64,000 nucleotides of DNA from Riptortus pedestris. Taxonomy: Eukaryota > Arthropoda > Insecta > Hemiptera > Alydidae. Positions 32,688 through 42,942 of this stretch are shown piece after piece. Position numbers and translations under genes: made by a program. How positions within the stretch are numbered: position 1 is the stretch's first letter; each line of letters begins with the position of its first letter. The stretch spans positions 23,988,001-24,052,000 of the forward strand of contig CM032230.1 in the NCBI GenBank assembly GCA_019009955.1. Reading direction: 5' to 3'. Under the pieces are notes generated by a model that worked only from the letters and a program-made list of their open reading frames with translations, was not told the DNA's origin and made no database searches.

Positions 32688-32911
32688 AGGAGGCCAGGTT
32701 AGCCTTGTGAGTTATTAAGGCGTTGGTCTTAATCTCGCACGATTAAACCTAGAGTCCTGAATTTGATTCTCACCTAGGCAATAGGAATTAATTTAGTGAC
32801 GAACTCATTAAATTAAATCCTTTATCCCACCCTTGCTAGAATAGGATGGTAATCTATAGACAACCCGTCCCAGTTAGCCTTAATAGGACAAAGTGGTCGC
32901 AAATGAATAAC
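32688..32911 (+). mobile_element. tRNA-derived SINE, full length
   Basis: CCAGGTTAGCCTTGTGAG, AAGGCGTTGGTCTTAATC, TTTGATTCTCACCTAGGC (B box), GGAATTAATTTAGTGACGAA, GGTAATCTATAGACAACCC and AAAGTGGTCGCAAATGAATA. The tail is mutated. Same orientation as the SINE at 33772. Confidence 0.7.
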
Positions 32912-33026
32912 ATTTCAAGTATACAAAATGTTTTTCTACACTTCATTTAAAATAACTTAATTTTAAATTTGACATATGATATCTCCGTTCAGATGTATTG
33001 CATAATCAAAAAATATAATTTATAGA

Positions 33027-33142
33027 TAGTGAGATCCTAAAATCCCACCCTGGCTAGAAAAGGGTGGTAACCTGTAGATAACCCGTCCCAATTAGCCTGA
33101 GTTGCAAAAAGTGGACGTTAATAAATAATAATAATAATAATA
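33027..33142 (+). mobile_element. short SINE-tail copy
   Basis: Starts ATCCTAAAATCCCACCC and is nearly identical in body to the copies at 25428 and 40828. It ends GTGGACGTTAATAAATAATA followed by five or more ATA units. The clean tail suggests a fairly recent insertion. Confidence 0.7.
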
Positions 33143-33195
33143 ATTTATAGATCTTTTATGTTTTATACTCCTATTAAATTATTTCTATTTTTTAA

Positions 33196-33375
33196 CACCC
33201 ACGCCGTGCTAATTAAGACACGTTATCTACAGGTAACGCCCTTTTTAGCCAGGGTGGGTCTAAGGATTTTATTTATCGAGTTCGTCATTAAATAAATTCC
33301 AATTGTCCAGGTGGTAATCGAACTCACTAGGTTTGTTAAGTGAGATAAGACAAACGCCTTAACCCACATATCCAA
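33196..33375 (-). mobile_element. tRNA-derived SINE, 3' end truncated
   Basis: Minus-strand order: GTGGGTTAAGGCGTTTGTC, TTAACAAACCTAGTGAGTTC, GATTACCACCTGGACAATTG, AATTTATTTAATGACGAAC and CCCACCCTGGC. The order then breaks down within GATAACGTGTCTTAATTAGC, so the terminal block is lost. Confidence 0.65.
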
Positions 33376-33384
33376 CTATTAAAT

Positions 33385-33690
33385 CAAATAAACAAAATGT
33401 TTGATTATATTTGATTTATAGAACTTCATTTGAAAGTGATATAAGAAATCTCCACTCGAATGCATCGTATCGAAACCAATTTTTCGTATACCTAACACGT
33501 ACGGGGAAATTGCATTTTTTTCTCCTGCATTTTCTCCCCCCACCCACCCTTCAACTTTGTTGATTTTAATCAAGGGGTGGGTGTACAATACGTTCCGACA
33601 ATCCGTATTATGACGTTTCAACATTTTAAGCAGAGCCGTTTTTGAGTTATGCAAGATAAATACTGACGTCACGCAGTCAAAATAGGTTTA
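33385..33690 (-). repeat. second copy of the CATAACTCAAAAACG repeat
   Basis: On minus: GACGTCAGTATTTATC, TTGCATAACTCAAAAACGGC, a GGGTGGGTGGGGGGAG block, AAATGCAATTTCCCCGTACG, GGTATACGAAAAATTG and TTTCAAATGAAG, colinear with 14620-14900. A 97-codon minus frame (33379-33672) runs through it, has no domain and is probably fortuitous. Confidence 0.45.
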
Positions 33691-33771
33691 GGGAAAGTAA
33701 AAAAAGGATAATTCCGTAGAAATATGAATAAACCGGAAAATTTTGCGATTACAATAATAGCTTTACTTCGG

Positions 33772-33992
33772 TTAGCTCAGGTTAGCCATGTAAGTTAAAG
33801 CGTTGGCCTTAACCTCACACTGTAAACCTAGGGTGGCGAGTTAGATTCCCGCCTGGGCAATAGGAATTTATTTAGTGACGAAATTTATTAAATAAAATCC
33901 TTAGTCCCACCCTGGCTAGAAAAGGGCGGTAACCTGTAGATAACTCGTCCCAATTAGCCTTCGTTGCAAAAAGTGGACGTTAATAAATAATT
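33772..33992 (+). mobile_element. tRNA-derived SINE, full length
   Basis: The clearest copy: GGTTAGCCATGTAAGTTAAA (A box region), GCGTTGGCCTTAACC, GAGTTAGATTCCCGCC (B box with one insertion), GGGCAATAGGAATTTATTTA, GTGACGAAATTTATTAAATA, TCCCACCCTGGC, GGTAACCTGTAGATAACTCG and GTGGACGTTAATAAATAATT. It serves as reference for the family in this window. Confidence 0.75.
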
Positions 33993-34170
33993 TAATTTAT
34001 TTTATAGATATTTCTTGAACTCGAAAATTAACATATAATTTTCATTTTCCACCTTAAATGTATTCCCACGGTTGCTAAAGCAATTTTGAAGTTAAGCTGT
34101 TATGGAACCTACATGCTATTGAAGTGTTTCTTCGACGTGGAGCAATTACTAACCTAGAGTTTAGGGCATA

Positions 34171-34718
34171 TGTGGGCAACCACCGGCCCGCGGTAAGGTT
34201 TGATCCGGTCCGCCAGACATTTTCAAAAACCCAATTAAACAAAAATATTACATTGCTTACTCCAAATGATGAAGATGACGAGAAATTAGTGCGTTTGGCA
34301 GTACTTACAAATGCGAACTTAATGATGAAAGTTAATAAATCAAAACATCTTAAAAGACTGACTGACGATAATTTGGAAGATTCTTTACGTCTTTGTATCA
34401 GTGGAATTAATCCAAACATCTATGGATTAGTTTCCAAAATTCAAGCTCAAGTGTCTCATTGATTTCGGTGTCGCTATTTCACTTTCGTTTGTAATAATTC
34501 CAAATTTTACGATTTAATTATAATGCTGTACCTATTTTTTTCATTCCACTTTGTTATTATCATAAATTGTATTATAATGACATTGTCATATAATTTCATG
34601 TCTGATATCTATTGTTAAAAATTATGAACACTACATTAAAATGCACTACTTTTAAAAGGAGCCCGCGAACGTATTTGCACACTAAAGTTTAGCCCGCAAC
34701 ATGTCAAAGGTGGCCCCA
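34171..34718 (+). mobile_element. internally deleted hAT element
   Basis: The left end TGTGGGCAACCACCGGCCCG has the GGGCAAC/CGGCCCGCGG composition typical of Charlie/ZBED-type hAT ends. The right end has GCCCGCAACATGTCAAAGG and GTGGCCCCA, roughly inverse. TTTAGGGCATA (34160-34170) before it and TTTAGGGTATA (34719-34729) after it match at 10 of 11 bases, a probable target duplication, though hAT duplications are usually 8 bp. The 548-bp interior keeps only the last part of a transposase frame, so it cannot move itself. Confidence 0.6.
34172..34462 (+). pseudogene. hAT transposase C-terminal remnant
   Basis: The frame is open through the left terminus of the element into KNITLLTPNDEDDEKLV and then MMKVNKSKHLKRLTDDNLED, ending SKIQAQVSH and TGA. 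NKSKxRxRLTDxxLxxxLR followed by ...V-K-Q-SH is the C-terminal signature of hAT-derived proteins of the GTF2IRD2/ZBED/SCAND3 type, just after the dimerisation region. The DNA-binding and catalytic parts are missing and there is no proper start: the long frame (34124-34462) opens with GTG outside the element. It is a remnant, not a working enzyme. Confidence 0.65.
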
Positions 34719-34729
34719 TTTAGGGTATA

Positions 34730-36113
34730 CCAAAAAAGCGTCTTATATTTCTTTTCTGCATACGAGAAATATGGTTAAGCAGCACCTGGGGGGGGGCGCA
34801 TATTTTGTATTCGTAATTGCTACAAACAATATGAAAAAAAAAATTAGATCTCACAATCTACAAATACAAAAACTCCTTTCATAACTCAGTTAAAAAAAAA
34901 GAAAAGTAGAATCACAATGTACTAAAATATAACTTCCAGCATTATCTCTTAAGGGGAATAAGATCTAAGGATATTCTCATAACATGATGTTGGAGTAATT
35001 TCTTCAAATGTGATCTTAATTAGGATATATCAAGAAGCCAGTCTTGCAGGTGACGTGAAAACGTACTAGGTTTCCCACATTTTGGAATGTTCTCCATGTC
35101 TTCCAATGTGAACATTACCTAAAGGATTTGTGATACAATAACCTTAAATAATAATCGCAAGAGAAGGAGCCCCGGTCATTAAAAAACTGAACACTCTGTT
35201 ATTGTGCGATTTAGAGACATTCATGTATTGTAATTATAACATGTCTAACAATTGTAACCCATTACTTTATCAATAAAAATAATTATGTAAGATTTTTTGA
35301 TCTGTTTAATATTATCAGATACAATTGCTATTGTAAGTTTTACACTTTCTCTGAACCCCCTCAAGGCTCCATACACAATTTCGGTAATATATGATATAAA
35401 ACTTTTGGAAATGATGTTGATGACTTCGTCAACAAAATGTGCCTGTTTAAACAATATTTTATTTAAATAATTTATAACAAACTATTTCGTATTTTATACA
35501 AGTCTATATGTTGAGTGCGTGATACATCGATATTCCGTTGCTAGACTTCTGGGAAATAACACTACGGGTTATCACTTCCGCGAGGTTATTGTGTCCCGTA
35601 TATATCCTACTTAGGAAATGTGCTAGACAGCGCACACTGGAGCGATCCTTCTGTAATGTTGGACATTGGAGGAAAAAATAAAAGTTTTAATTTGGGATTT
35701 TGATTGTATTGTTAGTACCACATAAACCCTTTTCAATTGAGCAGATTGATTTTTAGCCATATTATTGCAATGGATTTTACATAATGCCTGGTTATAATTG
35801 CTATGTTAAAAAAAGCCTTGGCTTATTAAATTCGTCGTGAACTCTTATTTCATTTTATAAATTATTGTTGCTTCCAGTACACATTAAGGGTATTATAACA
35901 AATCAAAAAATGGCACAAAAGGTTTTTAAAATTCCTCTATTTTTTTTTTTTTACATCGAGCTGAAAATAATTTTATTTATTTGAATTCGCAAATCGCTTG
36001 TATTTGCTTGAAGAAATACCACTTGGCATGTTTTTAGGAGTATGTTGTCTAATTTACAACGTCGTCAGATTTTGCCTAAACTTGCCTATTCATTAAATAT
36101 TTTACTTTTAGTG
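34730..36113. other. no gene seen
   Basis: AT-rich, with a poly-G run near 34790 and a GC-richer patch at 35560-35650 (GGGTTATCACTTCCGCGAGG) that I cannot identify. A 69-codon minus frame (35245-35454) shows no motif. Confidence 0.35.
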
Positions 36114-36236
36114 TTAACACTTTCGGTGCGGAAGACGTATTATACCTCCCGCGGACCTTTCCCAACTACGCGCGGTGTAAAACGCCTCCTCCTCTACGCA
36201 ATTGACGCCGCCATTCACGTTCGAAGAAATAGTTAA
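36114..36236. mobile_element. TTAA-flanked GC-rich mini-element (possible piggyBac MITE)
   Basis: TTAA at 36114-36117 is followed by CACTTTCGGTGCGGAAGACG, and TTAA at 36233-36236 is preceded by TTCGAAGAAATAG. The outermost bases are loosely inverse (CACTTTC against CTATTTC). The GC-rich 115-bp body contrasts with its surroundings. TTAA target sites and C-TTT-type ends suit piggyBac-like MITEs, but the inverted repeat is poor. Confidence 0.35.
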
Positions 36237-39200
36237 GTACGTGTTTTTCTTGTCTAAATATTTTTAATGTCCTTTTAAAAAGGTCCAAGGTGTCATAAAG
36301 TGAACTCCGTTTAAAGTTAGCATTATTGATTAAAAGAATAAATGTAATTAAAGGAAGCAAATTCATTTATCGTATTCTTCAAAGTAGAAGTGTAGTATTT
36401 GTTTTTGTTGTTATTTCCTTGAAAGATATTAGGAAGAAACTTTTTAAATGACCAACTGATTTTTTTTTTTCTAAGAATACTAGAAGATTCAATTACAGAA
36501 GAAAAAATTGGTATTCAAGCAAACCTGTTCCCGAGTTGCTTGCTGGTAATAATTTTAAACTATTAAATTAAACAGATCATTTTGTAAGTTTTACATTTAT
36601 TTAGTGTTTATTTCTGGAAAAAAAAATGAAATCATATTTTTTTCTCACAATTTCATCAACATTTTAGAAATGTTAGATGTTCTTCCAGCTTACAAATTCT
36701 CATTATTAAACTAAATACATAGATTTTTTTTTTAAATTTTTATTCTAGATATATTTTTGTTTACAACTTTAGTATTGCGTTTGCGAACTTCAATTTATTA
36801 AAAAATAAAAATTTATAAAACATATATTGATATTATGTGTCTGCAAATCACAATTCTCTACTTAGTAAGCGATACATAATCTGTATGTACACGTTTAAAA
36901 TTCATCCTACCGTTATATCGCATCTGGCAAAATTGCTTAAAAAACTGCTGATCAGGTATTTCAATAGTGTATTCGATGTGCTTTTAAATGACACCAGAAT
37001 CAACATTCTAGGACCAGTAGAAACGGAGATATTAATGAATGTCCGGCTTACCCTATCACTCGCTCCAGTGTGCGGCGTGTAGCGTCCCTGGTTGACTTCC
37101 TTGACGTCTCAGGCAAATCTGGGAAGGCTGGATAGACGGTCTGAGGATGCCAGAGCGTAACGGAGAGGCTGCCATTAGCGGAGAGGTGCACTAGACTGAC
37201 TCAACTTTCAGTGGAACCACCACAGAAAAGTTAAGAGCCGAAATGTTGGCAGCGCCAGTGACTGTAATTTTACAGTGAGTTCCGCTACAAAACCAGCAGC
37301 TCTGTTCCATCACTTTTCTTCATATTCACGTGACGATTTTTGGATTGTATCATTTAGCCCTTTCCAGCATTTTTCTGCACTCCGGCTTCCCTTCTTCTCC
37401 AGAGGAGGATGGATATGTAGGCTCTCCAGGCACTCATCCGCTAGCATCTCAGTTGCAGAGGGACATTTTTGTCCCTAGTGTTCTCTTCCTCGTCAGTACA
37501 GTGCCTGTAACAAGTACGAGAAGAAATCAACTGAAGTACACTCAACAACCCCGTGATGAGTGGCGGGGGAGGGGTGCTTGTTACTGGTTAAATTTTATTT
37601 TGTTGCAATTTGGGCTCATCCATGTTTCTTCGGACATTTCCTTAAAGAAACCATGATCTTCATAGAGTTCTATTCATACTCACGTCTATAGTTTGATACA
37701 TACCATCATTGGTAGGGTATATTTGCTATGGTGTCCTATTGTAGGACTAAAGGTAACTTTTTTGCTTAAACAAGCGCCGTCATCACCCTGTTCGTGCTTG
37801 GAGTCGTGTTCCATCATTCACTTTGCCAAAACAAGCATAGAATGATGATTTATAATGTTCCTCTGCACCCAATAACTTCAATTCAGCAGATTCTGTTGTC
37901 AATACAGCTGTATTCAAGTAGTACGCGCCAAATTCGCATATTTTCCGCTACCCCTATTGCTCTCCCACAGCTCTTTGTTAATGTCTTTAATCCTTTCAGG
38001 TTCTTGAACGTCCTACACCAGGAAACGTGAATTCCTAATTCAACATGACCACTAATCTATCTTCAATCTGTCTGGAGATTTTTATTTGTTTGGCTTTTCT
38101 ACATTTATTTTAAACCTACGCTGATCTTGCAATCACACCCAGAGCACCAGCCAATGCCGCAATAGTTCATCTTCTAATCAAAAAATCGCAGCATACGATG
38201 TGTGCTATTTCGGCTTATGTACGTGAAACTGTAGAGGTTGTCCGGGTTTTTTTTTGGGACACCACTTTGGGGTGAGGTTACATCGTTGAGGAAAAAAGTG
38301 TGCCCTTGTCTTTGACCAGTGGCAAACTTAATCCCGTCAGGCATGCCAACTCTGGTTTCGACATTCCAAAAATTCTCTTTCGGAGTCTTTCTCGTCAATC
38401 GGGTTAGCTCGCTAGGTATCACAACTGACTGTAATGGCTCCTGCAAGTTTATACCGTCTGCACTGTCATATTCGTCAAAAGTCAATGAAAAGTTGATGCA
38501 GATCAATATGGCAGTCTAAAATGTTTCAAACATTTATCTAGTAGTGATCAGAGGTCGGCAATTCTGGGTGGTACCCTTTCAGTGTGCAAACAGTATGGAT
38601 TTGTAAAATTGAATCTCTTCCTCAGTGCCAGCAAATGCCCTTCGAGAAGCCTCGTGCATCAAAAACATAAGAGGTGTTTAGGGCATATCAAAATGTAGTC
38701 TACTGGGTTCAGAGTTAGGTTATCCGTGGTTCGCCATGTTTCTTTGTGTATCTCATCGTGAGAGAAAATGTGGCCAATATCTTCCCATCTCAAATAGGAG
38801 GAACTCTAGATTTTGTATACCATCATCATTGGTTAACTCAAGTTTGCTACGCCCTCCGCAACGCTGGTGTGAAATACTCTTCCTTGTCTAACTGTAATGA
38901 AGTCGCCAAATGCCCGCCTATCACTGTTCTGTGGTTTTTCATCGTGTGTCTCTGTCAGAGAAGTAAAGATGTATTGTGTTCCTTCTTCCTCTGGAGCCTA
39001 ACAGGACACAAGCTACCCGGGCATTGATTTCACTGTATATAATACAGGGTGGAATCTTTTCTGAAACAAATTCAGTTCCTCTTTAATTCCGCAAATCACT
39101 ATTTGAAAGGCAATTCACAATAGCATGGATTCAACGGTGGTCCTTATTAATAATAAAGAAAAAATAAAATAAAAACATAACTTTAAATCAATTTGAAGTT

Positions 39201-39721
39201 TTGAAAGGAGTCATGCAAAGAACTAAAGAACTGATGCAATTACTTCACATTGTTGATGGTTAAATTTCATTTGTATAGGTTTGTTACTAAGCCTCGGGCA
39301 TATACCTTGCCTTTTTATATAAAAGCTTACCAGTAACCCTGGAAAGCAACGGTTTATTTACAGAAGGTACTGCCTCAAGGCATTCCAGTCTTGTTATCTT
39401 ATCCGCAAAGGAGGAATGGTTTGTCAAGATTTAACGTATAAACTGTCTTTCCTACTATAAATCTATCACAATTGATATCCAGTAGGGGGAGATAAGCAAT
39501 AATCTTAGTCTTATAGAACGGTACCTCCTTATGGGTGTAGATACTCGTCGCCTTTGCAAAAAGAGCTACTTCTTCTATCATATGGGTTGTAGTAGCTTTT
39601 CATTGTTTTGTCAGAATATCTAGAAATTAAGTAGTTTTCGCACATCTATGATATATGCGTATAAATGTATAATGCATTTAGGCTAAGGTAACTGCCTTGC
39701 TCAGTCTTGAAAGCTCTACTA
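36237..39721. other. complex unassigned DNA with several open frames, no gene recognised
   Basis: From about 36900 to 39030 the composition is more balanced and frames of 66-110 codons occur on both strands, for example 37330-37656 (+), 38174-38506 (-) and 38746-39027 (+). The minus frame at 38174-38506 reads smoothly but carries no motif I know, and neighbouring minus frames are broken by stops. This could be a decayed large element or old gene fragments. I found no splice-site pair that joins them. Confidence 0.3.
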
Positions 39722-39805
39722 GGTGTGCCGACCTCTCAGACCTGAACAGATAGATAGAAATACTATTCACCAGAAAGAAAAACAATTACTGAAATATATG
39801 AACAG
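39722..39805 (-). mobile_element. TAH type B core fragment
   Basis: GTGCCGACCTCTCAGACC, GAACAGATAGATAGAAAT and CACCAGAAAGAAAAACAATT followed by ACTGAAATAT match the B core seen in reverse at 17190-17265 and 43140-43220. Both ends are missing. Confidence 0.55.
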
Positions 39806-40827
39806 AACATATTTGCATGTATATTTGGATATTGTCTCTAGCACTCCATCGTATACGATGACGGAATTGTTATGTAGGTCTTATTTATACTCTTCCATTC
39901 GGCAATGTATTTCATCATTATCTAATAGTATTCGGCCATTTTTGTCAATTGACACTATATGTGACCTTCATTTCGGCTTGTACTGCAAAGATTAGACTTT
40001 ATGATTTGCCTTATCAGTCCTTCGAGTTTGGTGTCATCAACTTCTTGTGCAATATCTTTAGTCCCTTTCTCTTTTTTTCTTTCTTTCTGCGTTTGTCCTT
40101 TATCTTGCAAGTATTTTGTAATTTGCGACATACGCGTTTTTCTATATGTAAGATCTATAATTTAGATGATCATAACCAGAGCATTCAGGGAGCTAGTTTA
40201 ATTTTCGTCTGTAAAGAGTTTCAACCCTGCTTTAATTTTGACCTATTTGTTAGAATTATCTTTGCTTTTGGCTAACAATTTTTTGGGCTTCCTCTTGATT
40301 TCTTCATATTTTAATGACTGTGGATTCCATTTTATAGGAAAAACGTGCGGCACAACTAATTGGCCGCTGAATTCTTAGTCATCAATTAGTTATATCTTTA
40401 TTTATTAATTTAGTTATACCCAGCTTCTGTTATTGGATAACTATCATTTGATTGTTTATTTGATGGCGATATTTTTGTTGAACCAGGATGCAATTAATTT
40501 TAAATTGCTTTTTATCAGTTGGTGGGGCCCAAGTGTGTCTTCTTTTTGGAACTCAGTAAAAGCTCTTATAACAAAACCATGCACCCTACAAAATGAGATT
40601 GTATTTTAACTGGGTTCCCATTTGTTACCGGGATGACCTTCACATGTTACAGATTTTTTATTTTTAATTTAAATATGGACATCACATCATAGCTGATTTG
40701 CTCTTTCAACCGTTAAAAAAGTGTACATAGTGAAATAACAAAAATAAAATAGCTAAGAGATAACAACAAGTAACAATAACAAATACCAAAAAACAAAAGT
40801 GAAATAGCTAAACATTTTAGATAACGT
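39806..40827. other. no gene seen
   Basis: T-rich DNA with a 108-codon + frame (39949-40275) that is hydrophobic by composition and shows no motif. Confidence 0.35.
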
Positions 40828-40934
40828 CCTAAAATCCCACCCTGGCTAGAAAAGGGTAGTAACCTGTAGATAACCCGTCCCAATTAGCCTAAGTTGCAAA
40901 AAGTGGACGTTAATAAATAATAATAATAATAATA
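40828..40934 (+). mobile_element. short SINE-tail copy
   Basis: Starts TCCTAAAATCCCACCCTGGC, almost identical to 33027-33142, and ends GTGGACGTTAATAAATAATA plus several AAT units. Third copy with the same 5' end. Confidence 0.7.
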
Positions 40935-41194
40935 AACATTTTATAAGTGAACATTTTAAAAAAAAAAAACATTGGTGATGAGTACAGTTCGTGGATGATC
41001 AATACGAAATGAATGGCTGAAAATGGCACTTTTGCTAGTGATTATCGTAATTTGCTTCTGCAAAAGCATACATATAATACAATTAATGCATATGATTTGA
41101 AATCTTGATGCACACCACAGACTTATCTTGTATGTTAAATTTTGTGGGAAATTTGAATTTTGTGCATTTATGAGAATATGTTATTAATATATGG

Positions 41195-41480
41195 ACTGCC
41201 TTCCGTCAAAAGTTTTTGTAAGTCGTAGGGGAAGTGTCCTGGTGTTGTCGTTTGCGGCATTATGCCAGTATATGTCTTATCGTCAAGATAATGTTACAAG
41301 TTGAGCAAGTAGGTCTGTCAGTTTGTCATTAAGTATGTGTGTGTTAATTAAGTGTCGAATCTAAGTCTCGAGAGAACTGCTTCTTCTCTCTTAGAGTTAC
41401 TGAAACTTTATGGCCACATGCAAATAGTGTTCCTAATAATTTGTAGTTTTTTGTCAGTTCTTGTGTTAGTCCAGTCGGTT
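41195..41480 (-). pseudogene. LINE ORF2 RNase H tail, frameshifted
   Basis: On minus HTYLMTN is followed after a one-base shift by DRPTCSTCNIILTIRHILA, a stop, then CRKRQ. THxYLM...PxCxxCxxxLTxxHIL-xC is the zinc-knuckle tail after the RNase H domain in many insect LINEs of the I/R1 group. A related copy with the same flanking words (CTCGAGAGAACT in + sense) lies at 45725-46010 and another at 56869-57115. Confidence 0.65.
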
Positions 41481-41565
41481 AGTCATTCATCAGAATGGAC
41501 CAACAGTTCAGATAATGTTGATTCATTCGTCTCTTTGACCATTTCAACCGAGTTTCCAGACGTTG

Positions 41566-41895
41566 GAAAGTACGCTTATAACTGAATTACTGACACACTA
41601 TCATAAAACTGACTATTATTATCTGCGGCGATCGTTCACAGGATGGAACTTTAATTGTAAACCTAAAACATTCATATTTAAAGTTAGAGCAACATTAATC
41701 ATAAATAATAAACTACTGTTGTAATTCACTTTGAGGCTATCTGATGACAGTTCCCCTCCCATTGTTATCGAGTCTCACAATAACTTAAAATGTCTACGTT
41801 ATAGTTGTTCATTTGGTGTTCTAAATATTCCAACTTACATTCCTGAGTCAGGGTCTTCACGTGGATCTTGAAAGGTTTTCGTATGGAAACCTGTT
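41566..41895 (+). repeat. local direct duplication, copy 1
   Basis: Runs from GAAAGTACGCTTATAACTGA to AAAGGTTTTCGTATGGAAAC. Its blocks (TAATAAACTACTGTTGTAAT, TTATCGAGTCTCACAA) recur about 519 bases downstream in the same order. Confidence 0.65.
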
Positions 41896-42084
41896 CTTAA
41901 GAACAAAAAAAAGGTGTAGCATGTTTTATCAGAATGTGTCTATTTATTCTTCAACTCATGGCATGAAAACGAAAGTCTATCCTATGAATTTACAAAACAT
42001 ATGTTTCCACCTAACCTTTATCTTACAATTAGCCAAAGAGATATAAATCAGTCATTATAGTATTCACTTCCTAAAATAACATAG

Positions 42085-42425
42085 GAAAATACGCTTATAA
42101 CTAAATTACTTAACACTAACATAAAACAGACTGTTATTATCAGCAGGCGATTGTTAACATGGTGGAACATTAAGTGTATACCTGAAAAATTAATATTTAA
42201 AAGTTAAAGCAACATTAATAATAAATAATAAACCTCTGTTGTAATTCACTTTGATGCTATCTGATGAGAGTTCCACTCTCATTGTTATCGAGTCTCACGA
42301 AACTTAAAATGTCTTCATTATACTTGTTAGTGTTCTAACTATTCTAACTTACCACCTGCGTCAGTGTCATCACATGGTTTTTACTGATGTTGATCTTCAA
42401 AGGTTTTTGTATGGCAACCGATTCC
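42085..42425 (+). repeat. local direct duplication, copy 2
   Basis: GAAAATACGCTTATAACTAA to AAAGGTTTTTGTATGGCAAC parallels copy 1 at roughly 80-85% identity by eye. The spacer holds a 61-codon frame (41861-42046) of no evident meaning. Confidence 0.65.
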
Positions 42426-42942
42426 CGGTCAGTAAGTCAAGCAATCGGAGCATTCTGACTAGTTATGCAAAATTTAGTCATGGAGTCACAGCCACTATCC
42501 TCCTCTATTACACGAACGTACCATTCCTAACAAATCATTAAATATTTCATACTTCTTATCAATTGTTTATTTGATCTTATTTTGAATATTTAACGAAATA
42601 TAAATGTGTGCCTCAATTTTACCTAACCTTCTGGCATTCATGATTTAGCTCATTGAGTTTCCTCCACACATATCCCTACGTAATTCTTTCTTCGACTGTA
42701 GCAATAAATGTAAGTTAAAGGCTACAGCTGATCCGCTATAGCGGTAGAAGAAAAATCAAAGTAAAATGTACTGACTGTGCCAATTAGCAGGTGGCAGTTA
42801 TCCCTCCTGGAATGTTTCTGATTTTTCATTAATTGAGTTATTCGATTTGGGATGAAGCCCACAGTTCCTATAACCGAAAATAAAATGTCTTTTTTTTTTT
42901 TTACTACATAACTTTATAAAAGTTTCAAAATGCTAATGTGAA
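42426..42942. other. no gene seen
   Basis: Unassigned DNA with a GATCCGCTATAGCGG palindrome-like word near 42730 and a T run at 42893. Confidence 0.35.
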
